From assembly GCA_017390585.1 (NCBI GenBank), contig JAFPBB010000010.1:1-49284 (forward strand): a DNA stretch of 49,284 bases, written 5' to 3'. Both the position numbers and the translations under genes were made by a program. Each line of letters starts with the position of its first letter. Positions within the stretch are counted from its first letter, which is position 1. Under the pieces are notes generated by a model, which did not search any database, was not told where the DNA came from, and saw only the letters and a program-made list of their open reading frames with translations. This document shows positions 42,541-49,284 of this stretch, piece after piece. Source of the stretch: Tidjanibacter sp. Lineage in GTDB: Bacteria; Bacteroidota; Bacteroidia; Bacteroidales; Rikenellaceae.

Positions 42541-44238
42541 ATGACACTCTCGAAAGTTTACACTCTCATCCCGCCCGAACGTCGCCGACGACTGCCCCGA
42601 GTTCTTCTCTCGGCGCTTCTCTCGGCGTTGCTCGACCTTGTGGGTATTGCGGCACTCGTTTCGGTGTTGCTGCTTGTGCTCGACGAGAACGTCATCCGCA
42701 CCAATGGGCTCTTTGCGTCACTCTACGACTCTCTCGGCTTTGGCTCCGAGGGGGCTTTCATCGTGGCTGTGTGCTTGGCGGTGTTGGCGGTGATTGTCCT
42801 CAAGGCGGTGGCGGGTGTGGCCCTCCAGCAATATCGCTCGCGCTTTATGCTGCTGCTGTTTGCCGACCTTTCGAGGAGTATGTATGAGAGCTATCTCTCT
42901 CGGGGACTGCTGTTTGTGCGCTCCCACCACACCACCAAGCTCGTCAACGACGTCAATGCTGTCTGCCACCGCTTTGCCTCGGGCGTGGTGAGCTCGCTGC
43001 TGGTGATTCTCACGGAGGTGGTTGTTGTAGCGGTGTTGCTTGTGGCCCTCTCGCTCTACAATCCTATGATTGTCCTCCTTGCTGCTGCGGTTTTCATTCC
43101 CGTGTCGCTCATCTACTCGCGCCTGATTCGCAAGCGTATGGCCGAGAACGGAAAGGAGGAAAACCGACTCCAAGTGGCACAAAATAAGACTATGTTTGAG
43201 GCGCTCCGAGGCTATGCCGACATTGAGATTGCGGGTGCCAAGCCCTCCATCGCGAGTCGCTTTGCCGCTGGGCTCGAGTCGTTGCGCCACTATTCGCTGA
43301 GGGCCTCGAGGATGCGTAGTGCTTCGGGCTATGTGGCTGAGTTTGCGCTGGTTCTGGGCGTGGTGGCGGTGATTGTGTTGGGCATCTCTATGGGCCACTC
43401 GGTGGCTTCGCTCAAGCTCTTCCTGGGCGTCTTTGCCGTGGCGGCCTACCGCATCGTTCCCTCCATAAGTCGCATCGTGGGTGCCTCCACCGAATATAGG
43501 CGCACGAGCTATGTTGTGGACATCCTCTCCGACGAGCTGGCTGTGCCCACCCACCAGAGTCCCACTACATCCGAACGACTCCCCTTCGACTCCTCCATAG
43601 AGCTCTCCCACGTCTGGTTTGCCTATGGCGATGTGGAGGTGCTGAGCGACTTCTCGCTCCTTGTTCGCAAGGGTGAACGCATTGGTATTCAGGGCGAATC
43701 GGGCCGAGGTAAGACCACGCTCTTCAACCTTTTGGCGGGCCTGTTTGTCCCCAATGACGGTAGCCTGAAGGTGGACGGAGTGGCTGTGGAGAGCCCTCTG
43801 CAGCGACGTATGTGGCAGAACAATCTGGCCTATGTCTCGCAGGATATATTCCTCCCCGACCAGACCATTGCCGAGAACATCGCACTCGGTGTGGCAAGGG
43901 AGGCGATTGATAATGACCGACTTATGAAGGCTATTGAGGCAGCCCGCTTGGGCGATTTTGTGGCCTCGCTACCATCGGGTGTCGACACCATCACGGGTGA
44001 AGCGGGATGTAGGCTCTCGGGCGGACAGCGTCAGCGCATTGGCATTGCGCGTGCTCTCTACAAGGAGGCCTCGGTGCTTATGTTCGACGAGGCGACCTCC
44101 TCGCTCGATGAGAAGACCGAGCGTGAGGTGGTCGATGCGGTGGTTGGGCTCTCCGAGGCCAATCGCGATCTCACCATTCTCTTCATCTCCCACAACCACA
44201 AGACCCTCGAGTTTTGCGACAGAATCGTAACCCTCTAA
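42541..44238 (+). CDS. ABC exporter, fused membrane and ATPase domains
   Basis: A 565-residue half-transporter of the exporter class. A six-helix membrane domain covers about 15-310, and the ATPase about 345-565: Walker A G-E-S-G-R-G-K-T at 385-392, signature L-S-G-G-Q at 492-496, Walker B V-L-M-F-D-E with Asp516 and Glu517, and the H-loop I-S-H-N-H. No C39 peptidase domain is fused, unlike bacteriocin exporters of the PCAT type. The next three genes follow tightly (11, 4 and 48 bp), so they form one operon with a separate S24/S26-type peptidase, a PqqD-like protein and an HPr-kinase-like protein. Export of a modified peptide is the likely use; lipid export is an alternative. Confidence 0.92.
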   Translation: MTLSKVYTLIPPERRRRLPRVLLSALLSALLDLVGIAALVSVLLLVLDENVIRTNGLFASLYDSLGFGSEGAFIVAVCLAVLAVIVLKAVAGVALQQYRSRFMLLLFADLSRSMYESYLSRGLLFVRSHHTTKLVNDVNAVCHRFASGVVSSLLVILTEVVVVAVLLVALSLYNPMIVLLAAAVFIPVSLIYSRLIRKRMAENGKEENRLQVAQNKTMFEALRGYADIEIAGAKPSIASRFAAGLESLRHYSLRASRMRSASGYVAEFALVLGVVAVIVLGISMGHSVASLKLFLGVFAVAAYRIVPSISRIVGASTEYRRTSYVVDILSDELAVPTHQSPTTSERLPFDSSIELSHVWFAYGDVEVLSDFSLLVRKGERIGIQGESGRGKTTLFNLLAGLFVPNDGSLKVDGVAVESPLQRRMWQNNLAYVSQDIFLPDQTIAENIALGVAREAIDNDRLMKAIEAARLGDFVASLPSGVDTITGEAGCRLSGGQRQRIGIARALYKEASVLMFDEATSSLDEKTEREVVDAVVGLSEANRDLTILFISHNHKTLEFCDRIVTL

Positions 44239-44249
44239 ACCATCCGATT

Positions 44250-44702
44250 ATGAGCCCCAAGAAAACCATTCCCAACGCCATCTTTTTCGCCTCGGTGGAG
44301 GAGATTATTGCCGAGGGTAGGAGTGTGGAGATGGTTGTCAGGGGGGTGAGTATGCGACCCTTTTTGCGCGATGGCAAGGATGTGGTGGTGCTCTCGCCGC
44401 TACCTGCCGAGGGGGTGAGTGTGGGGATGGTGGTGCTGTTTCGCCACCGTGGGAGCCACGTTCTCCACAGGCTCGTTGCGATTGGGCCCGAGGGGCTGAT
44501 TTTCGAGGGCGACGGCAACTACCGCCTGCAGGAGAGGGCCACTGCCGACAGCGTTGTTGCCTATGTGTCGGAGGTGCGAAAGAGTGGTGGTAGAGTGCTT
44601 GCCTACAACTCTTTGGCGTGGCGCGTGTGGAGCGCAGTGTGCCTCTGCCGCAAGTGCCTCAGGAGGGTGGCTATAGATGTGAAACGAACAATAAAACGAT
44701 AG
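44250..44702 (+). CDS. S24/S26-type (signal-peptidase-like) serine peptidase
   Basis: 150 residues from ATG 44250; a longer frame from 44214 would run into the ABC gene. The motif V-R-G-V-S-M-R-P-F-L places the nucleophile at Ser34, as in G-x-S-M-x-P of signal peptidases and LexA-type proteases. H-V-L-H-R-L-V puts His73, and E-G-D-G-N puts Asp88, at the positions seen in the Ser-His-Asp subtype (SipW/ER type) instead of the Ser-Lys dyad. There is no clear N-terminal membrane anchor; a modest hydrophobic, cysteine-containing stretch lies near the C-terminus (A-V-C-L-C). In this operon it would be the leader or precursor peptidase, by inference. Confidence 0.82.
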   Translation: MSPKKTIPNAIFFASVEEIIAEGRSVEMVVRGVSMRPFLRDGKDVVVLSPLPAEGVSVGMVVLFRHRGSHVLHRLVAIGPEGLIFEGDGNYRLQERATADSVVAYVSEVRKSGGRVLAYNSLAWRVWSAVCLCRKCLRRVAIDVKRTIKR

Positions 44703-44706
44703 GATA

Positions 44707-44976
44707 ATGAGACTGAAAAGTGACTATAAAGTGCGACGAATTGCGGGCGAGAGCGTCATCGTCCGTATGGGTGAGCAGAACGTGAGGATGACAAGCATCA
44801 TCTCGCTCAACCCCACCAGCGAATGGCTCTGGCAGCAACTCTCCAATCAGGAGTTCGACGCCGAGAAGGTGGCCGACTTGCTCACCTCGGAGTATGAGGT
44901 GGAGCGCGAGGTGGCCCTGGGCGATGCTGCCAAGTGGATTGAGATGCTCCGCAAGGCCAATCTTGTGGAGGAGTAG
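44707..44976 (+). CDS. PqqD-like peptide-binding protein (RRE domain)
   Basis: An 89-residue protein with the PqqD pattern: L-N-P-T-S-E-W-L-W-Q-Q-L after an N-terminal three-strand part, then V-A-D-L-L-T-S-E-Y-E-V-E and W-I-E-M-L-R-K-A-N-L-V-E. PqqD-like proteins bind the leader of a ribosomal peptide precursor and deliver it to modifying enzymes, in PQQ synthesis and in many RiPP pathways, including B1 of lasso peptides. It starts 4 bp after the peptidase gene stop. No precursor gene is visible between 42313 and 45918, so the precursor must be elsewhere or the protein has another partner. Confidence 0.9.
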   Translation: MRLKSDYKVRRIAGESVIVRMGEQNVRMTSIISLNPTSEWLWQQLSNQEFDAEKVADLLTSEYEVEREVALGDAAKWIEMLRKANLVEE

Positions 44977-45024
44977 AGGCTCCCTCCCACTACTGAGTTG
45001 AACTTTACCTCTCCGAGATAGAAA

Positions 45025-45918
45025 ATGGTACGTTTTAGAGTTGCAGAACACGACTTTGAGTTGACTATGGGGGCTATGTGTCGCCCCGTGCCGGTGCCCC
45101 GCAATTTCCGCGTCTTTATGGTGGAGGGCGCCGAGGATGGCGAGCCCCTCTTCAGGGTGAGGCTCGATAGCCCCGTGGAGCCGCGTGTGGATGAGCCGCT
45201 GGTAAGGTTGGACTACGAACTCACCGTGGGCGACTGCACCCTCTGTGTCTACCCCGACGAATATCGACTCACGATTCGTTCGGCGGGTGAGTGTACCATT
45301 GTCTGCCCCTTTGTGGAGGCGGGTGAGGTGGCCCACTACTACTCCGACATCCTCGCCGAGGGTCACAAGCCCAATAGTGTGATGTTCGACCACGCACTCT
45401 GTTTTGCCTACTCCTTTGCCACGCTGCCCCACAAGACCCTGCTCATCCACTCCTCGGTGGTGATGAAGGATGGCAGGGCGGTGATGTGTCTCGGCGAGAG
45501 CGGCACGGGTAAGAGCACCCACACGCGCTTGTGGCTCGAAAATATCCCCCACACCGAACGACTCAACGACGATGGTCCCGTGGTGAGGGCGATGGAGGAT
45601 GGTAGGGTGGTGGTCTACGGCTCGCCCTGGAGTGGCAAGGGTGCAGTCTATCGCAACGAGGGTTGCCCCGTGGTGGCATTCTTGCGACTCTCTCAGGCAC
45701 CCGAAAACCGCATCAAGCCTCTCCGCTCGCTTGCAGCCTTCGGTGCGCTGCTTCCATCCACTTTGCCTACCCTACAAAAAGAGGAGAGAACCCTCGACCA
45801 GATTTGCGGGGCTCTCTCCGATATGATTGGCTCTGTGCCCACCTACGCATTGGCGTGTTTGCCCGATGCGGCGGCGGCCCAATTGAGCTACGAAACGATT
45901 TTTGCTGCCTTGGGATAG
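45025..45918 (+). CDS. HPr-kinase-like P-loop protein
   Basis: A 297-residue protein whose C-terminal half resembles HPr(Ser) kinase/phosphorylase: I-H-S-S-V-V with His142, P-loop G-E-S-G-T-G-K-S at 157-164, then L-N-D-D with Asp182-183 and G-S-P-W-S-G-K. The N-terminal 130 residues are beta-rich and not HPrK-like. Relatives sit beside PqqD-like genes in peptide clusters, where some lasso-peptide kinases phosphorylate the precursor. The 3' end overlaps the convergent acyl-CoA ligase gene by 31 bp (45888-45918). No terminator is seen at the junction. Confidence 0.88.
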   Translation: MVRFRVAEHDFELTMGAMCRPVPVPRNFRVFMVEGAEDGEPLFRVRLDSPVEPRVDEPLVRLDYELTVGDCTLCVYPDEYRLTIRSAGECTIVCPFVEAGEVAHYYSDILAEGHKPNSVMFDHALCFAYSFATLPHKTLLIHSSVVMKDGRAVMCLGESGTGKSTHTRLWLENIPHTERLNDDGPVVRAMEDGRVVVYGSPWSGKGAVYRNEGCPVVAFLRLSQAPENRIKPLRSLAAFGALLPSTLPTLQKEERTLDQICGALSDMIGSVPTYALACLPDAAAAQLSYETIFAALG

Positions 45919-47564
45919 AGGTAGCGACGGATGCTCCTCTTGGGGGTTTTCTCAAACTCTGCAGCGCAGACTTTGATGGTTGCAACCCTCTCGTAGGGAG
46001 CCACTAAGGTGTTGAGCTTCTTGAGGTTTTCGTTCATCAACTCCTTGATTTGGGTGGTGCTCCATCCATTCTTTTGTGCCATCTCATAGTTGGGCACAAC
46101 GAGCGCCACCAACTTACCCTCCTCTTCTACGATAAGCGACTCCACCACAGCCTCGAGGTTGTTGAGCTTGGCCTCAATCTCCTCGGGGTAGATGTTCTGA
46201 CCGTTGTTGGAGAGAATCATTGTCTTGCAGCGGCCACGAATGAAGCAGTTGGTGGCTGCATCCACCACGCCCATATCGCCGGTGTGGAACCAACCCTCTT
46301 TGTCGAATACGGCCTCGGTGGCGGTGGGGTTCTTGTAGTAGCCCGCGGTGACATTGTCGCCACGCACACAGATCTCACCGGGGATGTTGTAGGGGTCGGC
46401 CGAGTCGATCTTCATCTCCATACCGGGAACGAGCTTGCCACACGAGAGCGACTTATATTCGCTGTGGTGGGCATAGCAAATCAGGGGAGCACACTCGGTC
46501 ATACCGTAACCCACAGTGTAGGGCAGGCCAATCTTCTTGAGCAACTTCTCCACGTCGCTATTGAGCGCTGCACCACCCATAATGAGCTCGGTGAGGGCGC
46601 CACCAAAGGCATCCATCAGCTGGGTGCGTACCTTCTTGTAGATAACCTTGTTGAGCAGAGGAATCTTGATGAGGGTCTTGATGGGCTGTTTCTCGAGGGT
46701 GGGCACCACCTTACCCTTGATGATTTTCTCCACCAGCAGGGGTACGGTGAGCAACAAGTCGGGCTTCACATCCTTGAGTGCCTTGAGCAGGATGGGTGCT
46801 GCGGGGAGCTTGCCAAGGAGGGTGATGTGGGAGCCGGTGGCCAGAGGGGTGAGCATATCGAATGCACAGCCAAAGGCGTGGGCCAAGGGCAGAATGCCCA
46901 ACACGCGCGAGCCCTTGTAGTGGAACTTATATTTGATTGCAAAAACGACGTTGGAGGTGATGTTGTCCACGGTGAGCATCACACCCTTGCTCAGACCCGT
47001 TGTGCCGGAGGTGTAGGAGATGATGAATACCTGTTTGCCCTCCACCTCGGGGTAGATGATGTCGTTGGTGGTGAAGCCTTTGGGGTAGCGCTCGGCGAAG
47101 AGTTGCTCCACGTTGTTCATAATGGGAGCGATGCTACCCTCGGTGCGCTCCCAGAGCACCTCTTTCGACTCGTAGTTCACCACAGCCTCCAGCTGCTCAA
47201 ACTTCTCCACGTCGATCTTCTCCCACACATCCTGACTCATAAAGAGCAGGCGGCTGTCGGAGTGGTTCACGATGTTGGTGGCGTCGATGGGGTTGAAGTC
47301 CTGCAAGATGGGGACGATGACACAACCATAGGTGATGGTGGCCACATAGGCGGTAACCCACATTGGGGTGTTGCGACCGATGAGGGCTATTTTGTCACCT
47401 GCCTTGATGCCATATTTCTCGAATACGAGGTGGTATTTTGCCACCAATTGAGCCAAGTCGAGGTAGGTGAGTGTGGTTTTTTTGAAGTAGTCGGTGAGTG
47501 CGGGGAGTTCGGCGTTGGAGCGGAAACTCTCCTGATACATCCTGATGAGATTGTCTTGTACCAT
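45888..47564 (-). CDS. AMP-forming long-chain fatty-acid-CoA ligase
   Basis: Activates a fatty acid with ATP to an acyl-adenylate and then acyl-CoA. The start was placed at 47564 (558 residues), because from there the protein lines up with Bacteroidales homologues (I-R-M-Y-Q-E-S-F-R, L-P-A-L-T-D-Y). A frame opening at 47630 would add 22 polar residues. ANL motifs are present: the P-loop I-S-Y-T-S-G-T-T-G-L-S-K-G, Y-G-M-T-E, G-W-F-H-T-G-D, and G-R-C-K with the hinge, followed by a Lys-containing end (F-E-K-T-P-K-R-S-I-R-R). The final catalytic Lys is likely within that end. A -7-like box just upstream could make the mRNA leaderless. Confidence 0.93.
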   Translation of the reverse strand: MVQDNLIRMYQESFRSNAELPALTDYFKKTTLTYLDLAQLVAKYHLVFEKYGIKAGDKIALIGRNTPMWVTAYVATITYGCVIVPILQDFNPIDATNIVNHSDSRLLFMSQDVWEKIDVEKFEQLEAVVNYESKEVLWERTEGSIAPIMNNVEQLFAERYPKGFTTNDIIYPEVEGKQVFIISYTSGTTGLSKGVMLTVDNITSNVVFAIKYKFHYKGSRVLGILPLAHAFGCAFDMLTPLATGSHITLLGKLPAAPILLKALKDVKPDLLLTVPLLVEKIIKGKVVPTLEKQPIKTLIKIPLLNKVIYKKVRTQLMDAFGGALTELIMGGAALNSDVEKLLKKIGLPYTVGYGMTECAPLICYAHHSEYKSLSCGKLVPGMEMKIDSADPYNIPGEICVRGDNVTAGYYKNPTATEAVFDKEGWFHTGDMGVVDAATNCFIRGRCKTMILSNNGQNIYPEEIEAKLNNLEAVVESLIVEEEGKLVALVVPNYEMAQKNGWSTTQIKELMNENLKKLNTLVAPYERVATIKVCAAEFEKTPKRSIRRYLYPKAAKIVS

Positions 47565-47570
47565 TTGCTG

Positions 47571-47578
47571 CAAATATG
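47571..47578 (-). promoter_or_regulatory. Possible -7 box of the acyl-CoA ligase
   Basis: CATATTTG on the minus strand, one mismatch from TAnnTTTG, 6 bp before the ATG at 47564. No -33 box was found. If real, the transcript starts at or next to the start codon. Confidence 0.35.
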
Positions 47579-47730
47579 TTCTTGTGTTCTTGAATTTTGT
47601 TCTTCTCTTACTCTGGTCCCGATGGGCCATTTCATAAGCAGTGCGAAAGTAAGTCCAAAGTTGGAGTTATCCTCGTTTTGCTCTCAAAATGGTCCGCCAT
47701 CCAACCGTGCCAAAAGCTTGCTGTGGTACA

Positions 47731-47768
47731 AAATAGAAACGCCCCAAAGCACTGAACTTTGGGGCGTT
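47731..47768 (-). terminator. Intrinsic terminator of aspA
   Basis: A perfect 12-bp stem (47768-47757 with 47749-47738), 7-nt loop, and a T-rich tail on the minus strand, 50 bp after the aspA stop. Confidence 0.88.
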
Positions 47769-47818
47769 GGTCTATGGTTTATGGCATCCTATTTCTACGA
47801 TGCCCAATATGCAATTCC

Positions 47819-49255
47819 TTACTGTTTGGGGAACTTGCGGGGTTTCACCATATTCTCGGGTTTGAGAAGGTTGTCGAGCTCCTCGCGGCTCATAAGATTC
47901 CTCTCCAGAACCAGGTCGTAGATACCCTTGCCGGTCTCGAGAGCCTCTTTGGCCAACGAAGTGGAGGTCTCATAGCCAATGTAGGGGTTGAGTGCGGTAA
48001 CAAGGCCGATGGAGTTGTAGACCAAGCGTTTGCAAACCTCCTCGTTGGCGGTGATGCCAACAACGCATTTCTCCCTGAGGGTGTTCATAGCGTTGATGAG
48101 CATATCCACGTTCTCAAACATCGAGTGAACGATGATGGGCTCCATCACGTTGAGCTCGAGCTGAGCAGCCTCACTTGCGAAGGTCACGGTAAGGTCGTTG
48201 CCGATAACCTTGAAGGCAACCTGGTTCACAACCTCGGGAATAACGGGGTTCACCTTGCCGGGCATAATCGACGAGCCGGGCTGCATAGGAGGCAGGTTGA
48301 TCTCATTGAGACCGCAGCGGGGACCGCTCGACATCAGACGGAGGTCGTTGCAAATCTTCGAGAGCTTCACTGCCAACCTCTTCATAGCCGACGAGTTCAT
48401 AACGAAGGCGCCGGTGTCGTTGGTAGCCTCAATCATATTGGGCGACACAACCATAGGAAGGCCGGTAACCTCTGCCAAATATTTGCAGCACAATGCGGGG
48501 TAGTCGGGGTCGGAGTTGATGCCGGTACCGATGGCGGTAGCACCCATATTCTGCTCATAGAGGAGGGCTTTGTTCTGCTCGAGGCGGTCGATCTCCTCTG
48601 CGAGGGTGGCGGCGTAGGCGGTGAACTCCTGACCGAGGGTCATAGGCACTGCATCCTGAAGCTGGGTGCGACCCATCTTGATCACATCTTTGAACTCCTC
48701 ACCCTTTGCTGCGAAGGCGTCGATGAGCTGTTTGAGGGCCTCCTGAAGTTTGGTGATGCTCCTCACGGTAGCCACTTTCACCGAGGTGGGATAGGCGTCG
48801 TTGGTCGACTGCGAGAGGTTGACGTGGTTGTTGGGGTGGCAGAATTTGTACTCACCTTTCTCGTGGCCGAGGAGCTCGAGAGCGCGGTTGGCGATAACCT
48901 CGTTGGCGTTCATATTGGTCGAGGTGCCTGCGCCGCCCTGAACCATATCCACCACGAAGTGTGCGTCGAGTTTGCCCTCTGCAACATCCTTGCAAGCCTT
49001 GACGATTGCCTCAGCAACCTCTGCGTCCATAAGCTCGAGGTCGCGGTTGGCCATAGCTGCTGCGGCCTTAACCTCTGCGAGAGCTTTGATAAACTCGGGG
49101 AACATACAGAGTTTCACCCTCGAGATGTGGAAGTTCTCCACTGCGCGCATAGTCTGCACGCCGAAGTAGTACTCTACGGGAATCTGTTTGTAACCCAGAA
49201 GGTCGTGCTCCTCGCGGGTCTTACCCGAGAGCTGAGCCATTGTAATGTCCATCAT
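47819..49255 (-). CDS. aspA: Aspartate ammonia-lyase
   Basis: Cytoplasmic tetramer converting L-aspartate to fumarate and ammonia; in anaerobic Bacteroidales it feeds fumarate reduction. The 478-residue length is family-typical. The fumarase/aspartase signature G-S-S-I-M-P-G-K-V-N-P occupies 327-337, containing the mobile catalytic Ser loop. Further signatures are S-T-N-D-A-Y-P-T, G-R-T-Q-L-Q-D-A and G-A-G-T-S-T-N-M-N. Two Met codons near the start (49255, 49252) are both possible. The 29 bp to the window edge (49256-49284) show no promoter. Ligase and aspA are not obviously co-transcribed, since a terminator lies between them. Confidence 0.96.
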   Translation of the reverse strand: MMDITMAQLSGKTREEHDLLGYKQIPVEYYFGVQTMRAVENFHISRVKLCMFPEFIKALAEVKAAAAMANRDLELMDAEVAEAIVKACKDVAEGKLDAHFVVDMVQGGAGTSTNMNANEVIANRALELLGHEKGEYKFCHPNNHVNLSQSTNDAYPTSVKVATVRSITKLQEALKQLIDAFAAKGEEFKDVIKMGRTQLQDAVPMTLGQEFTAYAATLAEEIDRLEQNKALLYEQNMGATAIGTGINSDPDYPALCCKYLAEVTGLPMVVSPNMIEATNDTGAFVMNSSAMKRLAVKLSKICNDLRLMSSGPRCGLNEINLPPMQPGSSIMPGKVNPVIPEVVNQVAFKVIGNDLTVTFASEAAQLELNVMEPIIVHSMFENVDMLINAMNTLREKCVVGITANEEVCKRLVYNSIGLVTALNPYIGYETSTSLAKEALETGKGIYDLVLERNLMSREELDNLLKPENMVKPRKFPKQ

Positions 49256-49284
49256 AGTTTTTTGTTTGATTTTAGGTTTGTTAT

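Noticed and set aside
1-49284. tRNA, rRNA, insertion sequences and prophage genes
   Set aside because: None was recognised: no cloverleaf with a conserved T-loop, no transposase or integrase motifs and no long terminal inverted repeats.

Overview
The window is 49,284 bp of a gene-dense, moderately high-GC chromosome from a member of the Bacteroidota, most likely the Bacteroidales; GC and gene content would suit an Alistipes/Rikenellaceae-type gut bacterium, but the genus is inference. Support comes from the proteins (a TonB-dependent receptor with a carboxypeptidase-regulatory-like N-terminus, BACON and DUF5689 lipoproteins, WG repeats, FadL/OmpP1-type barrels) and from promoters of the Bacteroidota type, TTTG-N19-TAnnTTTG. 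Four promoters have both boxes with a spacer of exactly 19 bp. Start codons mostly lack Shine-Dalgarno sequences, as expected for the phylum.

Layout. 1-9435: housekeeping and metabolism: the 3' part of methylmalonyl-CoA mutase, ferritin, a class A penicillin-binding protein, aspartate-semialdehyde dehydrogenase, a possible small structured RNA, greA divergent from cardiolipin synthase, and a small outer-membrane barrel. 9656-12960: a minus-strand operon of a LolA-like protein, a degenerate YidD-like protein and two paralogous helical-repeat/membrane proteins, preceded by a TM2-domain gene. 13303-17097: a secreted protein with about 31 WG repeats. 17576-30893, plus strand: HU, a 31-residue very basic peptide, RNase G, Mfd, an OmpP1/FadL-like barrel, a TPR protein, LptC, a CorC/HlyC-type protein and a PpiD/SurA-type foldase; much of this serves envelope biogenesis. 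30954-31329: a non-coding degenerate tandem repeat.

31411-42312, minus strand: a coherent secreted-nuclease locus, with a large OB-fold/DUF5689 lipoprotein, two DNA/RNA non-specific endonuclease lipoproteins, an exonuclease/endonuclease/phosphatase-fold enzyme, a TonB-dependent receptor and a DUF5689 lipoprotein. The inferred job is surface capture, digestion and import of nucleic acid or its breakdown products, organised like a polysaccharide utilisation locus but with nucleases instead of glycosidases. 42541-45918, plus strand: a four-gene cassette (ABC exporter, S24/S26-type peptidase, PqqD-like protein, HPr-kinase-like protein) resembling the accessory set of peptide-modification (RiPP, lasso-like) clusters, without a visible precursor peptide. 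45888-49255, minus strand: a long-chain acyl-CoA ligase and aspartate ammonia-lyase.

The most striking whole-window signal is near-complete absence of the tetranucleotide CATG. Reading by eye I found four in 49 kb, three of them inside the first 300 bp, where about 190 would be expected by chance. Codons before Met end in T even where the genes otherwise prefer C, which points to long-term avoidance of a CATG-cutting restriction system.
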